A stretch of DNA of 64,000 nt from assembly GCF_000744945.1 (NCBI RefSeq), contig NZ_JQMX01000001.1, forward strand, positions 310,001 through 374,000. Direction: 5' to 3'. This document shows positions 17,807 to 26,719 of this stretch, piece after piece (positions within the stretch are counted from its first letter, which is position 1; each line of letters opens with the position of its first letter). Under the pieces are notes generated by a model. That model saw only the letters and a list, made by a program, of their open reading frames with translations. It was not told where the DNA came from and made no database searches. A program made the position numbers and the translations under genes. This DNA is from Carnobacterium maltaromaticum DSM 20342 (lineage in GTDB: Bacteria; Bacillota; Bacilli; Lactobacillales; Carnobacteriaceae).

Positions 17807-18760
17807 ATGCAATCAAATATATGCGAAAAACTAGGGATTGACTATCCCATTATTCAAGGAGCGATGGCATGGGTAGCAAATGCTGAATTGGCAAGTGCTG
17901 TTTCAAATGCTGGCGGGTTAGGTATTATTGCCTCAGGACATGCTCCAGAAGAAGTTGTTCGCGATCAAATTAGGCAGGCAAAAGAAAAAACGAATCGTCC
18001 ATTTGGTGTGAATATTATGCTTTTATCTCCACATGTAGATGCAGTTGTAAAAGCTGTTTGTGAAGAGGGTGTGAAGGTTGTTACAACTGGAGCAGGAAGC
18101 CCTGGGAAGTATATGAAGCTTTTTAAAGAACATGGCATTACAGTTATACCTGTAGTCGCTTCTGTTGCTTTAGCGAAACGAATGGAAAAAGATGGTGCAG
18201 ATGCAATTATTATTGAAGGAATGGAAGCCGGAGGTCATATTGGCAAGTTAACGACGATGGTATTAGTTCCTCAAATTGTAGATGCTGTTTCGATTCCTGT
18301 GATTGCTGCAGGTGGTATAGGAGATGGGCGTGGTATGGCAGCGGCGTTTATGCTAGGAGCTTCAGCTGTACAACTAGGAACGCGTTTCTTAGTCGCTCAT
18401 GAGTGTACCATCCATCAAAACTTTAAAGATGCCGTTTTAAAAGCTAGAGATATTGATACAACTGTTACTGGTCAAATTACAGGACATCCAGTTCGCACTA
18501 TTCGCAATAAATTAACACGAATTTATGATCAAGCCGAAAAGGAAGAGACTAGTAAAGATAAACCTGATTTTGAGCGTTTAGAAGAACTTGGCAAAGGCAC
18601 ATTACGTTTGGCCGTTGTTGAAGGGGATATCAAAAATGGTTCAATGATGTCAGGTCAAATTGCTGGATTAGTTAGTAGAGAGCAGAGTTGTAGCGATATT
18701 ATTTTAGAATTGATGACGGAATACCAAACTGTAATTAAAGAAAAAGCTCAGGCTTTGTAA
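17807..18760 (+). CDS. fabK: Enoyl-ACP reductase II (FMN-dependent)
   Basis: FabK is the flavin enoyl-ACP reductase of streptococci and enterococci and makes cells resistant to triclosan-type FabI inhibitors. The 317-residue TIM barrel resembles 2-nitropropane dioxygenase, with IIQGAMAWVAN at the N terminus, the FMN-binding GGIGDGRG and the conserved histidine in EGMEAGGHIG. No fabI is present in the operon. A terminator-like hairpin follows. Confidence 0.95.
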   Translation: MQSNICEKLGIDYPIIQGAMAWVANAELASAVSNAGGLGIIASGHAPEEVVRDQIRQAKEKTNRPFGVNIMLLSPHVDAVVKAVCEEGVKVVTTGAGSPGKYMKLFKEHGITVIPVVASVALAKRMEKDGADAIIIEGMEAGGHIGKLTTMVLVPQIVDAVSIPVIAAGGIGDGRGMAAAFMLGASAVQLGTRFLVAHECTIHQNFKDAVLKARDIDTTVTGQITGHPVRTIRNKLTRIYDQAEKEETSKDKPDFERLEELGKGTLRLAVVEGDIKNGSMMSGQIAGLVSREQSCSDIILELMTEYQTVIKEKAQAL

Positions 18761-18789
18761 GTAGTTCAGGGTGGCAAAGAATAGAAATA

Positions 18790-18815
18790 AAACGAGCCTT
18801 TTAAGGCTTGTTTTT
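18790..18815 (+). terminator. Hairpin between fabK and fabD (candidate internal terminator)
   Basis: AACGAGCCTT pairs with AAGGCTTGTT around a two-base loop and is followed by T5. It lies in a 166-base gap inside the operon, so it may be a partial terminator that reduces fabD and later genes relative to fabT-fabK. Confidence 0.6.
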
Positions 18816-18926
18816 ATAAGGATTTAGTTTTAGGCGGCAATAGTTTGTTTCATTAAAGAATGAGTAGGAACTTAATTCTGTGGTCAAATCTATTGAGCTT
18901 TTAACTTTTAAAAAGGAGTTAATCCA

Positions 18927-19862
18927 ATGAAGATTGCTTTTGTATACAGTGGGCAAGGTGCTCAATATCAAGGTATGGGTCAAGAATTTTATGAAGCGAA
19001 TCAAACGGTACGAGAGTTGTTTGATGAGGCGACAGAAGTACTAGGCTTCGATATGGCTGCATTATGCTTTAATGAAAATGACAAATTAAATGAAACAACT
19101 TATACACAACCTGCTATATTAACAGTTAGTGTCGCGATTGATACCCTCTTAAAAGAGCATGGTATTGAGCCAGAAGTTGTTGCAGGTTTAAGTTTAGGTG
19201 AATATAGTGCTTTGGTAAAAGCAGGAGTTTTGGATTTTAAAGAAGCTCTTCTATTAGTTAAAAAACGTGGACAATTTATGACAGAGGCTGTTCCGTCTGG
19301 TGCAGGTGCAATGAGTGCCATTATGGGATTAGATCGTGAAACGGTTAAAGCTGCTTGTCTAGAGGCTAGTCAACTAGGTGTTGTGACACCAGCTAATTAT
19401 AATATGCCTGGTCAAATTGTTATTGCTGGAATGAAAGCAGCAGTGGAACGTGCAGGTGAGATTCTAACAGAAAAGGGTGCTAAACGTGTTATTCCACTAC
19501 AAGTAAGTGGTCCTTTTCATACAGCATTATTAGAACCTGCTGCTAAACAGTTAGAAAAAGCTCTTGAGAACGTATCCATTCATGAGCCAAAGCTTCCTAT
19601 TATAAGTAATACTGAAGCAAAGGTGATTGGAAATCAAGCTGAGATAGCACCGTTATTGGTACGTCAAGTGATGTCTCCTGTTTTATGGGAGGATAGCGTT
19701 CGAACAATGATTGATGATCTTGGGGTAACAACATTTATAGAGGTCGGACCAGGTAAAGCATTAAGTAGCTTTATTAAAAAAATTGATCGATCAGTGACCG
19801 TATTAAATGTTGAAAACCAAAAATCTCTTGAAAAAACCTTAGAAAAATTAAAAGCTGAGTAA
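18927..19862 (+). CDS. fabD: Malonyl-CoA:ACP transacylase
   Basis: FabD moves malonyl groups from CoA to ACP. The 311-residue protein has the nucleophile Ser89 in GLSLGEYSA, the arginine region KKRGQFM and the catalytic histidine in SGPFHTALL. The N-terminal YSGQGAQYQGMG motif is typical. AAAAAGGAG precedes the ATG. Confidence 0.97.
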   Translation: MKIAFVYSGQGAQYQGMGQEFYEANQTVRELFDEATEVLGFDMAALCFNENDKLNETTYTQPAILTVSVAIDTLLKEHGIEPEVVAGLSLGEYSALVKAGVLDFKEALLLVKKRGQFMTEAVPSGAGAMSAIMGLDRETVKAACLEASQLGVVTPANYNMPGQIVIAGMKAAVERAGEILTEKGAKRVIPLQVSGPFHTALLEPAAKQLEKALENVSIHEPKLPIISNTEAKVIGNQAEIAPLLVRQVMSPVLWEDSVRTMIDDLGVTTFIEVGPGKALSSFIKKIDRSVTVLNVENQKSLEKTLEKLKAE

Positions 19863-19901
19863 ATTTAAACAAGAATAAAATACAATTAAAGGAATGAGCA
19901 A

Positions 19902-20639
19902 ATGACTTTAAAGGGGAAAACAGTGATTGTTACTGGTAGTTCGCGGGGGATTGGAAAAGCTATTGCCATCGAATTTGCTAAAGAAGGAGCCAATATTGTT
20001 TTAAATGGTCGCAAGCCGATTTCAGAAGAGTTAATTGCTGAAATTGAAGGGTTTGACGTGAAATGTCATACAATTCTTGGTGATGTAAGCAATTTTGATA
20101 TGGCAAAACAGTTAATAGATGAAACGAAAGAGGTCTTTGGGAGTGTAGATGTCTTGGTCAACAATGCTGGGATTACCAATGATAAATTACTCATGCGCAT
20201 GTCAGAAGAAGACTTTGATGCAACACTTAATATAAATTTAAAAGGAACATTTAATACGATTCGTCATGCAACAGGAATTATGTTAAAACAGCGTAGTGGA
20301 TCGATTATTAATCTATCAAGTATTGTCGGTCAGATTGGAAATGTTGGACAAGCTAATTATGCAGCAAGTAAAGCGGGCGTAATTGGATTAACTAAATCGG
20401 CAGCTCGTGAATTAGCAGCTCGTGGTATTACCGTAAATGCGATTGCACCAGGGTTTATTGAAACGGATATGACAGATGAATTAAGTGATAAAAATAAAGA
20501 TTTAATGAAGCAACAAATTCCATTAAGTCGTTTTGGTCAAGTTGAAGATGTTGCAAAAGCAGCGGTCTTTTTAAGTCAAAATAGCTATATTACAGGCCAA
20601 GTTATCAATGTTGATGGCGGCATGGTAATGAATGGATAA
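19902..20639 (+). CDS. fabG: 3-oxoacyl-ACP reductase
   Basis: FabG reduces 3-ketoacyl-ACP with NADPH. The 245-residue short-chain dehydrogenase has the cofactor loop TGSSRGIGKA, NNAGI, and the catalytic Ser-Tyr-Lys in INLSS, NYAASK, with the C-terminal GQVINVDGGMVM. It ends 17 bases before fabF. Confidence 0.97.
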   Translation: MTLKGKTVIVTGSSRGIGKAIAIEFAKEGANIVLNGRKPISEELIAEIEGFDVKCHTILGDVSNFDMAKQLIDETKEVFGSVDVLVNNAGITNDKLLMRMSEEDFDATLNINLKGTFNTIRHATGIMLKQRSGSIINLSSIVGQIGNVGQANYAASKAGVIGLTKSAARELAARGITVNAIAPGFIETDMTDELSDKNKDLMKQQIPLSRFGQVEDVAKAAVFLSQNSYITGQVINVDGGMVMNG

Positions 20640-20656
20640 TGAGAGGAGTTTATAAA

Positions 20657-21901
20657 ATGAATCGAGTAGTTATTACAGGTATGGGTGCTGTTACACCAGT
20701 AGGAAATACAGTTGAGACTTATTGGGATAGCTTAAAAAATGGTAAGAGCGGAATCGCAGAAATTAAACGATTTGATGCTTCAGAAACAGGAATTACTCTT
20801 GCAGCTGAATTGAAAGATTTTGATGCAACTTTATATATGCCAAGAAAAGAAACGAAAAGAACAGATTTGTTTTCTCAATATGGGATTGCAGCAGCTGTTC
20901 AAGCAATGGATGATAGTCAATTAGATACAGAAAAAATAGATGTAGATCGCTTTGGCGTGATTGTTAGTTCTGGAATTGGTGGAATGAATACAATTCAAGA
21001 ACAAGTCATTAAAATGCATGAAAAAGGTCCAAAGCGCGTTGCACCATTCTTTGTTCCAATGGTTATTGGAAATATGGCAGCAGGAAATATTGCGATTCGA
21101 GTAGGAGCAAAAGGATTATGTACTTCGATTGTAACAGCATGTGCATCTGGAACAAACTCTATTGGCGAAGCTTTTCGTTCAATTAAACATGGTTACTCAG
21201 ATGTAATCTTAGCAGGTGGAACAGAAGCAACTATTTGTGAAATCGGCATTGCTGGTTTTGGAGCGTTGACTGCCTTAAGCAAATCAACAGACCCCGCACG
21301 TGGTTCAGTTCCGTTTGATAAAGAACGTAATGGATTTGTTATGGGTGAAGGTGCCGGCGTTTTAGTTTTAGAAGAACTGCAACATGCTTTAGACCGTGGC
21401 GCTAAAATTTATGGCGAGGTTGTTGGCTATGGCTCTACATGTGATGCTGGTCATATGACGGCTCCGTCTATTGATGGTAGTGGAGCAGGAAAAGCGATGA
21501 TTCAAGCCATGAAAGAAGCGGGTATTTCTGCAAGTGATGTAGATTATATTAATGCTCATGGAACAAGCACCCCTGCAAATGATAGTGCTGAAACAACAGC
21601 TATCAAATATGCAATGGGCGAAGAAATTGCTAAACAAGTGCCAATTTCTAGTACGAAGAGTATGGTTGGTCATTTGCTTGGCGCAGCTGGTGCTATTGAA
21701 GGGATTGCTTGTGTTAAAGCTTTACAAGATGGATTTTTACCACCAACTATTGGCTATCAAGTAGTTGATGAAGCCTGTGATTTAGATTACATTCCAAATG
21801 TAGGTCGTGCAGCAACAGAAGCTAAATATGCTTTAAGTAACTCATTAGGTTTTGGCGGACATAACGCCGTTGTCTGCTTTAAAAAATGGGAGGACGCGTA
21901 A
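20657..21901 (+). CDS. fabF: Beta-ketoacyl-ACP synthase II
   Basis: FabF elongates acyl-ACP. The 414-residue protein has the catalytic Cys162 in TACASGTNS and the two histidines in NAHGTSTPANDS and VGHLLGAAG. I chose the ATG at 20657 after GAGGAG; an earlier in-frame start would overlap fabG and lacks a site. Its stop overlaps the accB start (TAATG). Confidence 0.97.
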   Translation: MNRVVITGMGAVTPVGNTVETYWDSLKNGKSGIAEIKRFDASETGITLAAELKDFDATLYMPRKETKRTDLFSQYGIAAAVQAMDDSQLDTEKIDVDRFGVIVSSGIGGMNTIQEQVIKMHEKGPKRVAPFFVPMVIGNMAAGNIAIRVGAKGLCTSIVTACASGTNSIGEAFRSIKHGYSDVILAGGTEATICEIGIAGFGALTALSKSTDPARGSVPFDKERNGFVMGEGAGVLVLEELQHALDRGAKIYGEVVGYGSTCDAGHMTAPSIDGSGAGKAMIQAMKEAGISASDVDYINAHGTSTPANDSAETTAIKYAMGEEIAKQVPISSTKSMVGHLLGAAGAIEGIACVKALQDGFLPPTIGYQVVDEACDLDYIPNVGRAATEAKYALSNSLGFGGHNAVVCFKKWEDA

Positions 21902-22371
21902 TGAATATTGCTGAAGTTAAAGAATTACTAACCATCGTAAATGACTCTAAATTGACAGAGTTTGATTTACAAATGGATAATGTTGTGTTGCATATGAGTA
22001 AAAACACACATCAAGCACCTAAAGAAATGGCGGCACCACAAGCTCAAACCCAACAAGCGACAGCAGTATCAGCAGTTCCGCAAACTGCAACTGAGGTACA
22101 AGTTGAAGAAGTCGTGAAAACTACGATAAGTGAAGAAGGAAATTTAATTAAAGCTCCGATAGTTGGAGTCGTTTATTTAGCGGCTTCCCCTGATAAGCCT
22201 AACTTTAAAAAAGTTGGTGATACAGTAGAAGTAGGCGAAACTTTATGTATCGTTGAGGCAATGAAATTAATGAATGAAATTACTAGCGATGTCGCTGGGA
22301 CAGTTACTGAAGTTTTAATTGAAAATGAAGAAGTTGTAGAATATAACCAACCACTATTTAGAATCGTCTAA
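21901..22371 (+). CDS. accB: Biotin carboxyl carrier protein of acetyl-CoA carboxylase
   Basis: The 156-residue BCCP has a short N-terminal helix region, an Ala/Gln/Thr/Pro-rich linker (about 38-75) and a C-terminal biotinyl domain with the biotin lysine K122 in EAMKLMNE. The ATG at 21901 overlaps the fabF stop and follows GGAGGA. It works with AccC, AccD and AccA encoded downstream. Confidence 0.96.
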   Translation: MNIAEVKELLTIVNDSKLTEFDLQMDNVVLHMSKNTHQAPKEMAAPQAQTQQATAVSAVPQTATEVQVEEVVKTTISEEGNLIKAPIVGVVYLAASPDKPNFKKVGDTVEVGETLCIVEAMKLMNEITSDVAGTVTEVLIENEEVVEYNQPLFRIV

Positions 22372-22396
22372 AAGTGAATTATTAGGAGGAAATGAA

Positions 22397-22828
22397 ATGA
22401 GCGTTTTAACAGCACAAGAAGTAATGGAGTTAATCCCAAATAGATACCCAATCTTTTTTATTGATTATGTAGATGAATTAATCCCTGGGGAGCATGTTGT
22501 AGCCACTAAAAATGTAACAATTAATGAAGACTTTTTCCAAGGGCATTTTCCTGGGAACCCAACAATGCCAGGTGTTTTAATTTTAGAAAGTTTAGCGCAA
22601 GCAGGATCTATTCCATTATTAAAATTAGACAAATTCCAAGGACAAACAGCTTACTTAGGTGGAATGAACAAAGTTAAATTCCGTAAAAAAGTTGTTCCTG
22701 GTGATGTTTTGAAATTACATGTAGACATCATTAAATTAAAAGATTACGCTGGAATTGGTAAAGCTGTCGCTTATGTTGATGGGAAAAAGGTTTGTGAAGC
22801 TGAATTAACCTTCATCATTGGTAGATAA
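22397..22828 (+). CDS. fabZ: 3-hydroxyacyl-ACP dehydratase FabZ
   Basis: FabZ dehydrates 3-hydroxyacyl-ACP. The 143-residue hot-dog protein has the catalytic His50 in GHFPGNPTMPGV and the acidic residue in ILESLAQAG. It has AGGAGG upstream and sits between accB and accC. Enterococci have FabZ and FabN forms; this sequence alone does not show whether this copy isomerises the double bond. Confidence 0.93.
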   Translation: MSVLTAQEVMELIPNRYPIFFIDYVDELIPGEHVVATKNVTINEDFFQGHFPGNPTMPGVLILESLAQAGSIPLLKLDKFQGQTAYLGGMNKVKFRKKVVPGDVLKLHVDIIKLKDYAGIGKAVAYVDGKKVCEAELTFIIGR

Positions 22829-22832
22829 GCCT

Positions 22833-24197
22833 ATGTTTACAAAAATATTAGTAGCAAATCGTGGTGAGATTGCAGTTCGAATTATTCGAGCATGTAAAGA
22901 ACTTGGAATTCGAACTGTCGCGGTTTACTCAGAAGCAGATAAAGATGCCCTTCATATGCAATTGGCAGATGAAGCCATCTGTATTGGACCAGCTAAAGCT
23001 ACTGATTCTTATTTAAATATGCAGAGCATTTTAAGTGCTGCTGTTGTTACTAAAGCCCAGGCGATTCATCCTGGGTTTGGCTTTTTATCTGAGAACAGTG
23101 TTTTTGCAACTATGTGTGGGGAATGTAATATTACCTTTATTGGGCCAGATGCAGAAACTATTGATATGATGGGGAATAAGGCGAATGCCAGAGCATTAAT
23201 GATTGAAGCAGATGTTCCAGTTATTCCTGGTAGTGATGGGTTTGTTACAAGTGTGGAAATGGCGGTTGAAATAGCTGATCAACTCGGTTATCCAGTTATG
23301 TTAAAAGCAGCTGCTGGTGGTGGTGGAAAAGGGATTCGTAAAGTGATGAAGCCTGAAGAATTAGAAGCCGCCTATTTGAGTGCTAGTAGTGAAGCTGGAG
23401 CTGCATTTGGCGATGACCGCATGTATATGGAACGAATTATCCAACATGCTAGACATATTGAAGTTCAAATTTTAGCGGATAACTATGGTCATGTGATACA
23501 CTTGGGAGAACGTGATTGTTCTTTACAACGAAATAATCAGAAAATTATTGAAGAATCCCCTTCAGTTGCTATAAGTGATAAAGAACGACAAATTCTTGGA
23601 GAAACAGCTGTGCGAGCAGCGAAACATGTGGGCTATAAAAATGCTGGGACCATTGAATTTTTAGTGGATCAAAACGGTTTTTATTTTATGGAGATGAATA
23701 CGCGTATTCAAGTCGAGCATCCTGTAACTGAGATGGCGACAGGGATTGATATTGTCAAAGAGCAACTGTTAATTGCCAGTGGGAAAAAAATGACGTTAGA
23801 GCAATCTGATATTCATTTAACTGGCCATACAATTGAATGTCGTATTAATGCCGAAAATCCAGCTTTCCATTTTGCTCCGTCACCAGGTAGAATTGATTAT
23901 TTATTACTACCAAGTGGTGGATTAGGTTTACGTGTGGACAGTGCAATGTTTGCAGGTTATGAAATTCCGCCTTATTACGATGCTATGATTGCAAAGATTA
24001 TCACTAAAGGTGAAAATCGTAGTGAAGCTATTGCAAAAATGAAGCGTGCGTTAAGTGAATTAGTTATTGATGGTATTGTAACCAATCAATTTTTCCAAGA
24101 AGATTTGTTACAAGACGAGCGTTTTGTAAACGGTGAGTACGATACAAACTTTTTACAAGACACCTATCTGCCTGAGTGGACATTAAAAAATAGCTAA
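22833..24197 (+). CDS. accC: Biotin carboxylase of acetyl-CoA carboxylase
   Basis: AccC carboxylates biotin on BCCP with bicarbonate and ATP. The 454-residue ATP-grasp enzyme has KAAAGGGGKGIR, the HIEVQI strand, EMNTRIQVEHPVTE and the C-terminal biotin carboxylase domain. I chose the ATG at 22833, giving MFTKILVANRGEIAVRI, the standard N terminus; a longer frame begins inside fabZ. Confidence 0.97.
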   Translation: MFTKILVANRGEIAVRIIRACKELGIRTVAVYSEADKDALHMQLADEAICIGPAKATDSYLNMQSILSAAVVTKAQAIHPGFGFLSENSVFATMCGECNITFIGPDAETIDMMGNKANARALMIEADVPVIPGSDGFVTSVEMAVEIADQLGYPVMLKAAAGGGGKGIRKVMKPEELEAAYLSASSEAGAAFGDDRMYMERIIQHARHIEVQILADNYGHVIHLGERDCSLQRNNQKIIEESPSVAISDKERQILGETAVRAAKHVGYKNAGTIEFLVDQNGFYFMEMNTRIQVEHPVTEMATGIDIVKEQLLIASGKKMTLEQSDIHLTGHTIECRINAENPAFHFAPSPGRIDYLLLPSGGLGLRVDSAMFAGYEIPPYYDAMIAKIITKGENRSEAIAKMKRALSELVIDGIVTNQFFQEDLLQDERFVNGEYDTNFLQDTYLPEWTLKNS

Positions 24198-24230
24198 TCC
24201 ACGTTTAAAAGATGTTAAAGAGGTGATAAA

Positions 24231-25082
24231 GTGAGACTTTTTAAAAAGCGGGAATATATTCCGATTGATCCAAATCGACAAAGAATTCAAGCTGAGGAAA
24301 AAAATGACCCTAAAGTTCCAGATGGTATGTGGGAAAAATGTCCTAGTTGTAAAAAAGCCATCTATACGAAAGATTTAGGGGAAGAGCGAATTTGTCCAAG
24401 TTGTGGTTATTGTTTCAGAATTGGAGCATTAGAACGGATTCAATTAACTGTTGATGAAGGTAGCTTCGAGGAATGGGATCGTGGGATTGAAAATAAAAAT
24501 TTAATGGATTTTCCTGGATATCCTGAAAAAATAGCTAGTTTGCAACAAAAAACAGGTTTAGATGAAGCTGTTGTGACAGGTAAGGCATTGATTGATGGAC
24601 AACCTTTAGTTATTGGCGTAATGGATGCCAGCTTTATTATGGGAAGCATGGGGACTGTTGTTGGTGAAAAAATCACTCGAGCTTTTGAAAAAGCAACAAA
24701 AGAAAAATTACCTGTCTTGATTTTTACAGCATCTGGCGGCGCTCGAATGCAAGAAGGCATCTTATCCTTGATGCAAATGGCCAAAATTAGTGGAGCTGTT
24801 GCTAAACATAGTGCTGCTGGACTGTTGTATGTTGTTGTCCTAACAGATCCAACAACTGGTGGAGTATCGGCTAGTTTTGCGATGCAAGGAGATATTATTT
24901 TAGCTGAACCGCAAGCTTTAATTGGTTTTGCTGGTCGCCGAGTTATTGAGCAAACAATTAATGAAGCTTTGCCAGATGATTTTCAAAAAGCAGAATCATT
25001 GCTAGAACATGGCTTCGTTGATAAAATTGTTCCTCGTCCAGAATTAAGAAACACATTAAGCTTATTGTTACGTTTACATTAA
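24231..25082 (+). CDS. accD: Acetyl-CoA carboxylase carboxyltransferase subunit beta
   Basis: The 283-residue protein has an N-terminal zinc ribbon with CPSC (near residue 37) and CPSC (near 56), followed by a crotonase-like carboxyltransferase domain with GGARMQEG and [10 protein letters not shown]. It starts at GTG after AGAGGTGAT. It forms the transferase with AccA, encoded 19 bases downstream. Confidence 0.96.
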   Translation: MRLFKKREYIPIDPNRQRIQAEEKNDPKVPDGMWEKCPSCKKAIYTKDLGEERICPSCGYCFRIGALERIQLTVDEGSFEEWDRGIENKNLMDFPGYPEKIASLQQKTGLDEAVVTGKALIDGQPLVIGVMDASFIMGSMGTVVGEKITRAFEKATKEKLPVLIFTASGGARMQEGILSLMQMAKISGAVAKHSAAGLLYVVVLTDPTTGGVSASFAMQGDIILAEPQALIGFAGRRVIEQTINEALPDDFQKAESLLEHGFVDKIVPRPELRNTLSLLLRLH

Positions 25083-25101
25083 AGAGACTGCAACAAAGAA
25101 G

Positions 25102-25893
25102 GTGAAAAGGTTGAAGAATGCGAGTGAAATTGTCGCCTTGTCGCGTAAAACGACACGGTTAACGGCATTAGAGTATATGAACTTTCTTTTTAAGGATTTT
25201 ATTGAGTTTCATGGAGATCGTTCTTATCGTGATGATAAAGCTGTTGTTGGTGGTATTGCGACTTTAAATGCACAACCAGTAACGGTTATAGGAATTCAAA
25301 AAGGCCATACTTTAGAAGAAAACATGTTGCGTAATTTTGGTTCCCCTCATCCAGAAGGCTATCGTAAAGCATTACGTTTAATGAAGCAAGCTGAAAAATT
25401 TAATCGTCCTATTGTGACGTTTATTAATACTGCTGGGGCGTATTGTGGAGTTGAGGCAGAAGAAAGAGGACAGGGTGAAGCGATTGCTCGTAACTTGATG
25501 GAAATGAGTCAATTAAAAGTTCCGATTATCTCGATCATTATTGGTGAAGGCGGAAGTGGGGGAGCTTTGGCTTTGGCTTTAGGAAATCAAGTATGGATGA
25601 TGGAACATACGATGTATGCCATTTTATCCCCAGAAGGTTTCTCTTCAATTTTATGGAAAGATGCTTCACGCTCTAAAGAAGCAGCAGAACTTATGAAATT
25701 GACAGCGAGTGACTTACTAGGGTTAGATGTTATTGATTTATTGATTCCTGAGACCAAAGAAGGTGTTTTGTTAGCTCAAGAGACAATTGCTAAGGAAATG
25801 CAGTTGCAGCTGATAGAGGCGCTAGAAACCTTAAATAAACTTACTCCAGAAGAGTTAATTGAAGATCGTTACAATCGTTTTAGAAAATATTAA
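25102..25893 (+). CDS. accA: Acetyl-CoA carboxylase carboxyltransferase subunit alpha
   Basis: The carboxyltransferase alpha subunit has [28 protein letters not shown] and [11 protein letters not shown] motifs. GTG at 25102 gives 263 residues; a TTG at 25111 has slightly better spacing from AAGGTG and would give 260. It is the last gene of the fab/acc operon and is followed by a very strong terminator. Confidence 0.95.
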   Translation: MKRLKNASEIVALSRKTTRLTALEYMNFLFKDFIEFHGDRSYRDDKAVVGGIATLNAQPVTVIGIQKGHTLEENMLRNFGSPHPEGYRKALRLMKQAEKFNRPIVTFINTAGAYCGVEAEERGQGEAIARNLMEMSQLKVPIISIIIGEGGSGGALALALGNQVWMMEHTMYAILSPEGFSSILWKDASRSKEAAELMKLTASDLLGLDVIDLLIPETKEGVLLAQETIAKEMQLQLIEALETLNKLTPEELIEDRYNRFRKY

Positions 25894-25903
25894 AGAAATA
25901 ATC

Positions 25904-25950
25904 AAAAAGCGAAATCAGAAAGAGTTTTCTTTCTGATTTCGCTTTTTTTG
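25904..25950. terminator. Terminator of the fab/acc operon
   Basis: A 20-base perfect stem starting AAAAAGCGAAATCAGAAAGA closes over a 4-base loop and ends in T7. Flanking A and T runs make it usable on both strands, for accA and the convergent gene at 25988. Confidence 0.92.
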
Positions 25951-25987
25951 TTTAAGAAACCTATTAAATTTGAGATGATCCAGTTTT

Positions 25988-26281
25988 TTAATCACGATCA
26001 CGAAGAACATAAGATGGTATTTTTACCGTTGAGGATTGATATAAATATTTGTCATCATTTGTTTCTATTAATATTGAAAAGTGGTTTTCGTTAAGTAATA
26101 AATCCCCAATCTTCTCACGTGTGTAGATTCGACCTAATGGAATATCTGCTGGTAAAGGGACTTGAATAGTTTTTAATTCATAAAAACCGTTCACAATTGT
26201 TTCAACAAAAATTAAGTCTGAAATAGTTTGTAGCTCTATTTGATCCTCTTTAGAAAGATCTCTTACATATCCTTGATTCAA
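25988..26281 (-). CDS. Hypothetical protein, about 97 aa
   Basis: A TTG at 26281 with AAGGAGG nine bases upstream is the best start; an ATG at 26320 lacks a ribosome binding site. The product has a beta-rich middle with VPLPADIPLGRIYT and ILIETNDDKYLYQSS and no membrane segment or signal peptide. I do not recognise it. It lies between the fab operon and feo, separated from feo by 140 bases. Confidence 0.6.
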   Translation of the reverse strand: MNQGYVRDLSKEDQIELQTISDLIFVETIVNGFYELKTIQVPLPADIPLGRIYTREKIGDLLLNENHFSILIETNDDKYLYQSSTVKIPSYVLRDRD

Positions 26282-26421
26282 CAGCAATTTCCTCCTTGTT
26301 ATAGCCTTGAAATAGGTCATAACGTTTTAGACTCACTATTAATTGTACCATTATTTATTTAAAAAAAATAGAAAAGTCGATAGAAAAAAGTGTTAAATAG
26401 TTAACAAAGTTCGTAAATTTG

Positions 26422-26607
26422 TCAAAATTTAATAGTATCTTTTTTCTTTTTGGCGGCATCGGCAAGTTGTTTAGCTTCGCAACCGCTACTGCAGGCACTG
26501 CAAGTACCCTGTTTTGAATTCTTGAAAAGTTGGATTAGCTGATAAAATGTCCAACCAAAAATTAAAATTCCTAAGCTAAATGTAACTAATAGTGAAAAAA
26601 TTGACAT
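26422..26607 (-). CDS. FeoB-associated Cys-rich membrane protein
   Basis: The 61-residue protein has one N-terminal membrane segment (about 4-27) and a cysteine cluster CSACSSGC near residues 36-43, then a lysine-rich tail. This is the layout of the FeoB-associated Cys-rich family (FeoC-like position), thought to help ferrous iron transport. It lies 112 bases after feoB on the same strand, with a GGAGG-type site. Confidence 0.85.
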   Translation of the reverse strand: MSIFSLLVTFSLGILIFGWTFYQLIQLFKNSKQGTCSACSSGCEAKQLADAAKKKKDTIKF

Positions 26608-26719
26608 ATAGATTCCTCCTATTTCCGAAGAGTTGGTCCAAAAGGGCTAGACGAATAAAAAATTTTATTTGATTTATTCAGACGAGAATTTCTATTTTTT
26701 CTGAGTTTAGTCAAAGGAT

